DNA of 9,662 nucleotides from JBBQNY01 sp038255255 (GTDB lineage Bacteria > Pseudomonadota > Gammaproteobacteria > Xanthomonadales > Ahniellaceae): NCBI GenBank assembly GCA_038255255.1, contig JBBSLL010000053.1:1-9662 (forward strand). The letters are read 5' to 3'. Under the pieces are notes generated by a model that worked only from the letters and a program-made list of their open reading frames with translations, was not told the origin of the DNA and searched no databases. Every line of letters starts with the position of its first letter. Position 1 is the stretch's first letter. Position numbers and translations under genes: made by a program. Positions 1-4,921 of this stretch are shown here, piece after piece.

Positions 1-275
1 CGATGCCGCAGGCCGCGATAGCAGGACAGATCCATCAGGCGCTTGATGCTGATGCCGACCTCGCGACGGAGGTCGCCCTCGACGGTGTACTTGCCGACCT
101 GTGCGCGGATCTTCTCGACATCGGACTCTGTCAGGTCCTTCACCTTGGTCGACGGCTGCACGCCGGCTTCCGCACAGATTTTCTTTGAACGCGAACGGCC
201 TACGCCGTAGACGCTCTGAAGGCCGACCCACACGTGCTTGTGGACTGGAATGTTGACACCGGCAATGCGCGCCAT
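1..275 (-). CDS. rpsM: 30S ribosomal protein S13 (3' end cut by the window edge)
   Basis: S13 sits in the head of the small subunit and contacts the large subunit and the P-site tRNA. The frame opens at an ATG at 275 with MARIAGVNIPVHKHVWVGL and continues for 91 residues, ending in CYRGLRH at the left edge. E. coli S13 has about 118 residues, so roughly the last quarter, the basic tRNA-contacting tail, lies outside. The segment EGDLRREVGISIKRLMDL (about residues 66-83) is the conserved core of the family. A GGAG Shine-Dalgarno stands 11 bases upstream of the ATG. It is the first gene of the alpha operon; rpsK, rpsD, rpoA and rplQ would be expected beyond the edge. It is separated from secY by 120 bases holding a promoter and leader hairpin. 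Identification is secure. Confidence 0.97.
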   Translation of the reverse strand, partial: MARIAGVNIPVHKHVWVGLQSVYGVGRSRSKKICAEAGVQPSTKVKDLTESDVEKIRAQVGKYTVEGDLRREVGISIKRLMDLSCYRGLRH

Positions 276-297
276 AACTAAGCCATCTCCGAGACTG

Positions 298-319
298 GCG
301 CCGATTCAATGAACGGCGC
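298..319 (-). promoter_or_regulatory. Leader hairpin upstream of rpsM
   Basis: A perfect 6-bp inverted repeat, GCGCCG at 319-314 and CGGCGC at 303-298 on the minus strand, encloses a 10-base loop. It lies between the predicted transcription start and the Shine-Dalgarno of rpsM. In E. coli the alpha-operon leader is where S4 (RpsD) represses translation by binding a pseudoknot. The position here matches that role, but I cannot show that the fold or the S4 contacts are conserved, so the regulatory function is inference. Confidence 0.45.
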
Positions 320-331
320 AGTGAACAAAAC

Positions 332-360
332 ATTATACATAAATATCTCAAACCATTGAA
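332..360 (-). promoter_or_regulatory. Predicted sigma-70 promoter of the alpha operon
   Basis: On the minus strand a perfect TATAAT -10 box lies at 337-332 in a strikingly AT-rich stretch between secY and rpsM. Seventeen bases upstream the hexamer TTCAAT (360-355) matches only three positions of the TTGACA -35 consensus, so the -35 is weak. Transcription would start near 325, giving a leader of about 50 bases before the rpsM start at 275. E. coli likewise has an alpha-operon promoter in this part of the cluster. Read-through from the spc promoter probably also occurs. Confidence 0.6.
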
Positions 361-362
361 AC

Positions 363-380
363 CGGCCGATTTTCAGGCCG
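363..380 (-). other. Hairpin just downstream of secY
   Basis: CGGCC and GGCCG arms (380-376 and 367-363 on the minus strand) flank an 8-base AT-rich loop. Two inner pairs can extend the stem if one base is bulged. It begins 15 bases after the secY stop. There is no run of T after it, so it is not a convincing intrinsic terminator. It could be a weak attenuator or an mRNA 3'-end stabiliser between the spc and alpha operons. Confidence 0.35.
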
Positions 381-395
381 TGTGCCGAGCCCGAC

Positions 396-1754
396 TCAGC
401 GCGAGGTGCCGAGACGACCTCCACCTTTCAGGTTGGCCTTCTTGAGCAGGCTGTCGTACTGGTGGGACATGAGGTGGGCCTGGATCTGCGAGATGAAATC
501 CATGACCACCACCACCACGATGAGCAGCGATGTGCCTCCGAAGTAGAAGGGCAGCTCACGCCAGCCCAGCCGCATGAATTCCGGCAGCAGGCAGACCGCG
601 AGCAGGTACATCGATCCAATGCCGGTCAGGCGGGTCATCACGCCATCGACGTACTCCGCAGTGGCCCGGCCCGGTCGGATGCCCGGGATCAAGGCGCCCG
701 ACTTCTTGAGGTTGTCCGCGGTTTCCTGCGAATTGAAGACCAGCGCGGTGTAGAAGAACGCGAAGAACACGATCATTCCGCCGTACAGGATCATGTAGAG
801 CGGCTCGCCGGGCGACAGGGCAGCGGTCACCGCCTGCAACCAGCGTGCGCTCGACCAGTCCGATCCCCACGAAGCTGCAGTGGCCGGGAACATGATCAGG
901 CTCGATGCGAAGATCGGCGGGATCACGCCGGCCATGTTGATCTTGAGCGGGAGGTGCGACGACTGGTTGAGGTACGCACGCGCACCGCCCTGTCGTTTCG
1001 CGTAATTCACGGTGATCCGGCGCTGGGCACGCTCGAAGAACACCACGAACGCCGTCACCGCCAACACCACCAGCAGGATGGCGATCACGCTGAGCGCGCT
1101 GAGTTCGCCGTTGCGGGCCAACGTGAGCGTGCCGGCAATGGCGCTGGGCAACCCTGCCACGATGCCCGCGAAGATGATGAGCGAAATTCCGTTGCCGACC
1201 CCGCGCTCGGTGATCTGCTCACCGAGCCACATGAGGAACATCGAACCTGCGGTCAGGCCCACCACGGCGCTGAAGATGAAGGCTGGCCCCGGGCTTATGA
1301 CTACCGGGATGCCGTTGGCCGCACCTGAGGCCTGCAGTGCCATCGCCACGCCGAAGGCCTGGAATGCCGCGAGGACAACGGCACTGATGCGGGTCCATTG
1401 GTTGATCTTGCGACGGCCGGACTCGCCTTCCTTCTTGATCGCCTGCATCCAGGGCACGACCTGGGCCATCAGCTGGATGATGATGGAGGCGGAGATATAG
1501 GGCATGACGCCCAGCGCGAACACCGAGAAACGCTCGAGCGCGCCACCCGAAAACATGTTGAACATGTCCACGATGGTGCCGCGCGAACGCTCCATCAGCC
1601 GCACCATGGCTTCGGGGTTCACGCCCGGGACCGGGATGAACGTGCCGAACCGGAACACGATGAGCGCTCCCAGCACGAACAGCAGCCGCTGCTGCAGTTC
1701 CTTGAGCTTGCCGATGCCCGAGAGCATCTGCGACTGGTTGGGGGTCTTGGCCAC
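396..1754 (-). CDS. secY: Preprotein translocase channel subunit SecY
   Basis: SecY forms the protein-conducting channel of the inner membrane with SecE and SecG and accepts substrates from SecA or translating ribosomes. The 452 residues show ten hydrophobic segments, at about 23-40, 77-98, 121-141, 157-178, 188-208, 220-240, 272-291, 319-339, 376-396 and 405-425. The plug region DMFNMFSGGALERF is near 63-76. The arginine-rich cytoplasmic loop with ERAQRRITVNYAKR (241-254) and the GIRPG motif (358-362) of the following cytoplasmic loop are the SecA- and ribosome-contacting parts. The start is a GTG at 1754, three bases after the rplO stop, with GGAG six bases upstream inside the end of rplO, so translation is probably coupled. 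The tail after the conserved KKANLKG is slightly longer (ending RLGTSR) than in E. coli (443 residues). Confidence 0.98.
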   Translation of the reverse strand: MAKTPNQSQMLSGIGKLKELQQRLLFVLGALIVFRFGTFIPVPGVNPEAMVRLMERSRGTIVDMFNMFSGGALERFSVFALGVMPYISASIIIQLMAQVVPWMQAIKKEGESGRRKINQWTRISAVVLAAFQAFGVAMALQASGAANGIPVVISPGPAFIFSAVVGLTAGSMFLMWLGEQITERGVGNGISLIIFAGIVAGLPSAIAGTLTLARNGELSALSVIAILLVVLAVTAFVVFFERAQRRITVNYAKRQGGARAYLNQSSHLPLKINMAGVIPPIFASSLIMFPATAASWGSDWSSARWLQAVTAALSPGEPLYMILYGGMIVFFAFFYTALVFNSQETADNLKKSGALIPGIRPGRATAEYVDGVMTRLTGIGSMYLLAVCLLPEFMRLGWRELPFYFGGTSLLIVVVVVMDFISQIQAHLMSHQYDSLLKKANLKGGGRLGTSR

Positions 1755-1757
1755 CCG

Positions 1758-2210
1758 CTACTCCGCCGCCGCTTCCGCGCTGCCGCCGGCGGCCACGATC
1801 GCGTCACGCGCGCCCTTGGTCAGCAGCACACCGGAACCGGTGAACGTGTAGGCGCGCGTCAACTCACCCTTCTTCATGAACTTGACCTGCTTGGCGTGCG
1901 GCGGCACGAGGCCAGCCTTGCGCAGTGACGCCAGGGTGATCGCCGTGTCCTCGAGCTTCTCGAGCCGGTACAACGCGATCTCCGCGGTGTCCTTCTTGAT
2001 CTTGGAACGGAATCCGACCTTCGGCAGGCGACGCTGCAACGGCATCTGTCCGCCCTCGAAGCCCGGCTTGATCTTGCCCTTGCCGCTGCGAGCGTACTGA
2101 CCCTTGTGGCCACGCCCCGCGGTCTTGCCGAGACCGGAACCAATGCCGCGGCCGACGCGTGTGCGTTCCTTGCGCGCGCCCTTGGCCGGCTTCAGAGTAT
2201 TCAGTTGCAT
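1758..2210 (-). CDS. rplO: 50S ribosomal protein L15
   Basis: L15 is a late-assembly protein of the large subunit with a long basic N-terminal extension that reaches into 23S rRNA. The 150-residue product begins MQLNTLKPAKGARKERTRVG and contains the glycine-rich GRGIGSGLGKTAGRGHKG stretch (about 21-38), followed by GFEGGQMPLQRRLPKVGF, all typical of the family. E. coli L15 has 144 residues; the extra length is an alanine/glutamate-rich C-terminus (GGSAEAAAE). The ATG at 2210 has a GGAG eight bases upstream. The 85-base gap before it is unusually long for this cluster. The stop (TAG) is three bases before secY. Confidence 0.97.
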   Translation of the reverse strand: MQLNTLKPAKGARKERTRVGRGIGSGLGKTAGRGHKGQYARSGKGKIKPGFEGGQMPLQRRLPKVGFRSKIKKDTAEIALYRLEKLEDTAITLASLRKAGLVPPHAKQVKFMKKGELTRAYTFTGSGVLLTKGARDAIVAAGGSAEAAAE

Positions 2211-2295
2211 GTTTGCGACTCCGTTAAGTTCCGGACGTCCGCCAGTTGGGCGACGGCCGGTGGTGCCTCGAACCGACGGCTGCTTTTGCCTGCGA
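2211..2295 (-). other. 85-base rpmD-rplO spacer with self-complementary stretches
   Basis: This gap is much longer than most in the cluster. On reading it I find a perfect 10-base palindrome CGGACGTCCG (2232-2241) and an overlapping imperfect hairpin, GTCcGCC/GGCGAC (2237-2243 with 2249-2254), which has one bulged base. It has no GTAG- or GCAG-flanked repeat like the other widened spacers. It supplies the rplO Shine-Dalgarno (GGAG at 2222-2219). Whether it is a decayed repeat, a regulatory leader or neutral sequence cannot be told from here. Confidence 0.4.
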
Positions 2296-2493
2296 TCAGT
2301 CTTCGACCCGCAGGAGGTAGCCGACCTTGTTGATCAGGCCACGAACGCTCGGGCTGTCCTTCAGTTCGCGAACGTCATTGATCTTGCGCAGGCCGAGGGC
2401 CTTGACGCTCAGCTTGTGCCGGCCCTGACAGCTGGCCTGGCTCTTGATCAGGCGCACGCGGACGGTCTTGTCTTGCTGCTCTTTCTTAACCAT
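2296..2493 (-). CDS. rpmD: 50S ribosomal protein L30
   Basis: L30 is a small, nonessential-in-some-species large-subunit protein near the 5S rRNA side. The 65-residue product contains RVRLIKSQASCQGRHKLSV and GLRKINDVRELKDSPSVRGL, the recognisable L30 pattern, and ends NKVGYLLRVED. E. coli L30 has 59 residues; the extra six are at the charged N-terminus (MVKKEQQ). The ATG at 2493 lies inside the end of rpsE, with an 8-base overlap (ATGGTTAA), and no good Shine-Dalgarno precedes it. Translational coupling to rpsE is therefore the likely way it is started. Confidence 0.95.
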   Translation of the reverse strand: MVKKEQQDKTVRVRLIKSQASCQGRHKLSVKALGLRKINDVRELKDSPSVRGLINKVGYLLRVED

Positions 2494-3022
2494 GGCTTGG
2501 GCGGATCTCTTCGACAGTCTTGCCGCGCTTGGCGGCGATCTGGCTCGGCGAATCCACAGCCGTCAGGCCCTGGATCGTCGCGCGTACCAGGTTGATCGGA
2601 TTGCGCGAACCCTGCGCTTTCGCGAGCACGTTCTTGATGCCCACGACCTCGAAGACCGCGCGCATCGCGCCACCCGCGATGACGCCCGTGCCTTCCGAGG
2701 CCGGTTGCATGTAGACCTTCGCGGCGCCATGGCGTCCATGCACCGCGTAGAACAGCGTGCCGTTGTCCAGTCGGACGGACACCAGGTTCTTGCGCGCGCG
2801 CTCCATCGCCTTGGCGATGGCGACGGGCACTTCACGCGCCTTGCCATAGCCCATGCCGACTTTGCCGTCGCCGTCGCCGACCACCGTCAGGGCGGTGAAG
2901 CTCATCTGGCGTCCACCCTTGACCGTCTTGGCCACGCGGTTGACGGCGATCAGTTTCTCCTGCATCCCGTCGCCGCTGTCGCGGTCGTTGCGGTCGTTGC
3001 GATTGTCGCGGTCGTTGCTCAT
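2486..3022 (-). CDS. rpsE: 30S ribosomal protein S5
   Basis: S5 belongs to the body/neck of the small subunit, near the mRNA entry, and influences decoding fidelity; spectinomycin resistance mutations occur in its N-terminal loop. The 178-residue product contains MQEKLIAVNRVAKTVKGGRQMSF (dsRNA-binding N-domain, from residue 20) and VVGDGDGKVGMGYGKAREVP. It also has the C-terminal-domain signature MQPASEGTGVIAGGAMR. Compared with E. coli (167 residues) the first 19 residues are replaced by a low-complexity hydrophilic segment of Asn-Asp-Arg triplets, encoded by 9-base tandem units. The ATG at 3022 is preceded by AAAGGG. The C-terminus overlaps rpmD by 8 bases. A REP-like element fills the gap upstream, between rplR and this gene. 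Confidence 0.97.
   Translation of the reverse strand: MSNDRDNRNDRNDRDSGDGMQEKLIAVNRVAKTVKGGRQMSFTALTVVGDGDGKVGMGYGKAREVPVAIAKAMERARKNLVSVRLDNGTLFYAVHGRHGAAKVYMQPASEGTGVIAGGAMRAVFEVVGIKNVLAKAQGSRNPINLVRATIQGLTAVDSPSQIAAKRGKTVEEIRPSHG
2982..3017 (-). repeat. Four 9-base tandem units in the 5' end of rpsE
   Basis: On the plus strand the units are CGGTCGTTG (2982-2990), CGGTCGTTG (2991-2999), the divergent CGATTGTCG (3000-3008) and CGGTCGTTG (3009-3017). On the coding strand they give NDR, DNR, NDR, NDR, residues 3-14 of S5. The unit length is a multiple of three, so gain or loss of units would keep the frame. Such a tract can change length by slippage. Confidence 0.85.
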
Positions 3023-3044
3023 TTAAAACCCTTTCGGAAAATTG

Positions 3045-3068
3045 GTTCGCGCCTGGCGGCGCTCCTGC
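3045..3068 (-). repeat. REP-like palindrome, third family, copy A (rplR-rpsE spacer)
   Basis: Read on the minus strand, the 24-base element starts GCAGGAGCG and ends GCGAAC. It folds into a 5-bp stem, GCGCC/GGCGC, with a GCCA loop. It matches copy B (4471-4494) at 21 of 24 positions; two of the three differences swap one stem base pair (C-G here, A-T there) and the third is in the loop. It resembles the GTAGGAGCG...GCGAA type of repeat known from Pseudomonas and Xanthomonadales genomes. It takes up much of a 58-base spacer and is not followed by a T run. Confidence 0.75.
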
Positions 3069-3080
3069 AGCCCTACGAAA

Positions 3081-3437
3081 TCAGAACTTGAGACCGGCTT
3101 CTCGCGCAGCATCGGCCAGCGCCTGGATACGACCGTGATAGAGGAAACCGGACCGGTCGAAGGCCACGCTGTCGACGCCGGCCGCCAGAGCGCGCTCGGC
3201 GATCATGCGTCCAACGACTGCCGCCGCTGCCTTGTTCTTGGTCCCGCCCTCGATGCCCTTGCGCACATCGCCCTGCACGGTCGAAGCCGTCGCCAGCACT
3301 TTCATGCTGTCGGCGGAAAACACCTGCGCATACAGGTGCTGGCCGCTGCGATGCACCGACAGACGCGGCACGGCGAGCTTGCGGATGTGCATGCGCGTGC
3401 GCTTGGCGCGACGCAGACGTTGAATTCTCTTTTCCAC
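3081..3437 (-). CDS. rplR: 50S ribosomal protein L18
   Basis: L18 binds 5S rRNA and helps dock it, with L5, into the central protuberance of the large subunit. The 118-residue product (117 in E. coli) has the basic N-terminus with RLRRAKRTRMHIRKL, then RLSVHRSGQHLYAQV. It ends with the near-universal DRSGFLYHGRIQALADAARE followed by AGLKF. The start is a GTG at 3437, fixed by a strong GGAGG nine bases upstream; the family normally starts at this point. It follows rplF after 29 bases. The spacer after it contains a REP-like repeat. Confidence 0.97.
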   Translation of the reverse strand: MEKRIQRLRRAKRTRMHIRKLAVPRLSVHRSGQHLYAQVFSADSMKVLATASTVQGDVRKGIEGGTKNKAAAAVVGRMIAERALAAGVDSVAFDRSGFLYHGRIQALADAAREAGLKF

Positions 3438-3466
3438 GGTTCCCTACCTCCGAGCCGGAACGGCCA

Positions 3467-3994
3467 TCAGGCCTTCTTGGCTTCTTTCATGACGATGCGT
3501 TCGCCCGCGTAGCGGACGCCCTTACCCTTGTACGGCTCCGGCGGACGCACCGCGCGGATCTTCGCGGCGGTTTCGCCGACCTGTTGCTTGTCCGCACCCT
3601 TCACCAGCACTTCGGTCTGGCTCGGAGTCTCGAGCGTGATGCCTTCCGGCGCCACGATGACCACCGGGTGCGAAAACCCCAGTGCGAGGTTGAGGTTCTT
3701 GCCTGCCACCGAGGCGCGGTATCCGACGCCGACCAGTTCGAGCTTGCGCGTGTAGCCCTCGTGCACACCGCTCACCATGTTGGCGATCAGCGAACGCAAT
3801 GTTCCAGCCATCGCGTCGTTCGAAATGGCGACCGGCGAGACACTGAGCTTGCCGTCTTCCTGCACCACGGTGACGCCCGCGTGCGCAGGCACGGACAAGG
3901 TGCCTTTCGGTCCCTTGACGGTGATGGCCTTCTCGTCCTGCTTGAACTCGACGCCCTTGGGCAGATCGATGATTTTCTTGGCAACGCGCGACAT
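3467..3994 (-). CDS. rplF: 50S ribosomal protein L6
   Basis: L6 sits near the factor-binding region at the base of the L7/L12 stalk, close to the sarcin-ricin loop. The 175 residues (177 in E. coli) begin MSRVAKKIIDLPKGVEF and contain two related L6 domains, with KGPKGTLSVP in the first and the C-terminal signature RPPEPYKGKGVRYAGE near residues 150-165. The ATG at 3994 has GGGAG seven bases upstream. It lies 21 bases after rpsH and 29 before rplR, in the normal spc order. Nothing is unusual. Confidence 0.98.
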   Translation of the reverse strand: MSRVAKKIIDLPKGVEFKQDEKAITVKGPKGTLSVPAHAGVTVVQEDGKLSVSPVAISNDAMAGTLRSLIANMVSGVHEGYTRKLELVGVGYRASVAGKNLNLALGFSHPVVIVAPEGITLETPSQTEVLVKGADKQQVGETAAKIRAVRPPEPYKGKGVRYAGERIVMKEAKKA

Positions 3995-4015
3995 CTTGAA
4001 ACTCCCGAATTCTGC

Positions 4016-4411
4016 TTAGGCGACCATGCCGATGAGTTCGCCGCCCAGGCCCTTGGAACGGGCCTGCGCGTCGGTCATGAGGCCGGCCGACGTGGAAACA
4101 ATGGCGACACCGAGGCCACCCAGCACCTTGGGCAGCGCATCCTTGCCGCTGTACCGGCGAAGACCGGGGCGCGATACGCGCTTCAGCCGATCGATCGCAG
4201 GCTTGCCCTGGTAGTACCGCAGCGCGATTTCCAGTTCCTTCTTGGCGCCGAGGTCCCGCACGGCCAGGTCATTGATGTAACCCTCGGCCTTGAGCAGTTC
4301 GGCGATGGCAACCTTGACCTTGGACGACGGCATGCGAACCGCCGGCTTGCCAGTGGCCTGGCCGTTGCGGATGCGCACGAACATGTCGGCGATGGGATCC
4401 ATGACACTCAT
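4016..4411 (-). CDS. rpsH: 30S ribosomal protein S8
   Basis: S8 is a primary 16S rRNA-binding protein of the central domain and, in E. coli, the translational repressor of the spc operon. The 131 residues (130 in E. coli) open MSVMDPIADMFVRIRNGQA. They carry MPSSKVKVAIAELLK (about 28-42), VSRPGLRRY and the RNA-binding C-terminal signature IVSTSAGLMTDAQAR. The ATG at 4411 has AAGGTG five bases upstream. Before it stands an 85-base spacer with a 7-bp hairpin and a REP-like repeat. I could not identify the S8 operator by eye near rplX-rplE, where E. coli has it, so autoregulation is expected but not shown. Confidence 0.98.
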   Translation of the reverse strand: MSVMDPIADMFVRIRNGQATGKPAVRMPSSKVKVAIAELLKAEGYINDLAVRDLGAKKELEIALRYYQGKPAIDRLKRVSRPGLRRYSGKDALPKVLGGLGVAIVSTSAGLMTDAQARSKGLGGELIGMVA

Positions 4412-4435
4412 GAGTACACCTTCTTCGTTTCAGAT

Positions 4436-4453
4436 GCGGTCCATCAGGACCGC
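4436..4453 (-). other. Perfect 7-bp hairpin in the rpsN-rpsH spacer
   Basis: GCGGTCC and GGACCGC arms enclose a four-base loop. The hairpin ends 24 bases before the rpsH start and 18 bases after REP-like copy B. There is no T run after it, so it is not an intrinsic terminator. It may be part of the same repeat insertion, a separate palindromic element, or an mRNA structure affecting rpsH translation. Confidence 0.5.
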
Positions 4454-4470
4454 GGATATTTGGAGCTTGT

Positions 4471-4494
4471 GTTCGCGACTTGCGTCGCTCCTGC
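4471..4494 (-). repeat. REP-like palindrome, third family, copy B (rpsN-rpsH spacer)
   Basis: This second 24-base copy of the element at 3045-3068 has the same strand and orientation. The stem is GCGAC/GTCGC with a GCAA loop. It lies two bases after the rpsN stop codon. The A-T stem pair replaces the C-G pair of copy A, a compensatory change that supports a conserved hairpin. A second possible pairing joins GGAGC (4462-4466) with GCTCC (4487-4491). Confidence 0.75.
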
Positions 4495-4496
4495 CG

Positions 4497-4802
4497 TTAC
4501 CAGCTGGCCTTGCGAAGACCGGGCACGTCGCCGCGCATCGTGGCTTCGCGAAGCTTGTTACGGCCCAACCCGAACTTGGCATAGACACCGCGCGGGCGAC
4601 CCGTTAGCGCGCAACGCGAGCGCATCCGCGAGGGACTGGCGTCACGAGGCAGCTTCTGCAGCGCAGTCTGCGCGGCAGCGCGGTCGTCGAACGATGTTCT
4701 CGGGTCCGCGATCTGACGCTTGAGTTCAGCGCGCTTGACCGCGTACTTCGCGACTGTCTTGGCGCGACGCTTGTCGCGCTCGATCATCGATGTCTTTGCC
4801 AT
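4497..4802 (-). CDS. rpsN: 30S ribosomal protein S14 (zinc-free type)
   Basis: S14 is in the head of the small subunit, near the A site, and joins late in assembly. The 101 residues equal the E. coli length: MAKTSMIERDKRRAKTVAKY at the start, SRMRSRCALTGRPRGVY near 59-75 and the usual C-terminal ending GLRKASW. Only one cysteine is present, so this is the C-minus form without the zinc ribbon. The ATG at 4802 is chosen because the family begins MAK; the frame is open 11 codons further, but those would run into the repeat upstream. GAAAGG and GAAGG stand 11 and 3 bases before the ATG. The gene lies between two repeat-bearing spacers. Confidence 0.97.
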   Translation of the reverse strand: MAKTSMIERDKRRAKTVAKYAVKRAELKRQIADPRTSFDDRAAAQTALQKLPRDASPSRMRSRCALTGRPRGVYAKFGLGRNKLREATMRGDVPGLRKASW

Positions 4803-4819
4803 GTGCCTTCTTGCCTTTC

Positions 4820-4846
4820 GTAGGTCAGGTCGCAAAGCGACCTGAC
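4820..4846 (+). repeat. REP-like palindrome with GTAG head, left arm of the rplE-rpsN pair
   Basis: The tetranucleotide GTAG (4820-4823) is followed by a perfect 10-bp stem, GTCAGGTCGC / GCGACCTGAC (4824-4833 and 4837-4846), with an AAA loop. A GTAG or GGAG head before a palindrome is the hallmark of REPs moved by RAYT (TnpA-REP) transposases. The outward partner lies at 4880-4907. Confidence 0.88.
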
Positions 4847-4879
4847 AGGATATTCGTTGTGATTCGTGGTGTTCAGTTC

Positions 4880-4907
4880 GTCAGGTCGGCGAGCCGACCT
4901 GACCTAC
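4880..4907 (-). repeat. REP-like palindrome with GTAG head, right arm of the rplE-rpsN pair
   Basis: A perfect 11-bp stem, GTCAGGTCGGC / GCCGACCTGAC (4880-4890 and 4893-4903), with a two-base loop is followed by CTAC (4904-4907), which is GTAG on the minus strand. The outer 13 bases, GTAGGTCAGGTCG, form a perfect inverted repeat with 4820-4832. With a 33-base spacer the two arms make an 88-base BIME-like unit. It fills most of the 119 bases between rplE and rpsN. Confidence 0.88.
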
Positions 4908-4921
4908 ATTCAGCTTTTCGA

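Noticed and set aside
462..1328. Plus-strand open frame of 288 codons antisense to secY
   Set aside because: It is very rich in His, Arg and Glu, as expected from the complement of a hydrophobic membrane-protein gene, and resembles no family I recognise.
3584..4723. Plus-strand open frame of 379 codons across rplF, rpsH and rpsN
   Set aside because: It is antisense to three certain ribosomal-protein genes, runs through their spacer repeats, and has an arginine/histidine-rich composition typical of an antisense frame in GC-rich DNA.
4803..4835. Longer rpsN start, 11 codons upstream
   Set aside because: It would translate through the REP-like hairpin, and the S14 family starts at MAKTS at 4802 with the E. 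coli length.
4820..4907. Palindromic repeats as intrinsic terminators
   Set aside because: None of the hairpins is followed by a T run on the coding strand, and termination here would cut the essential operon.
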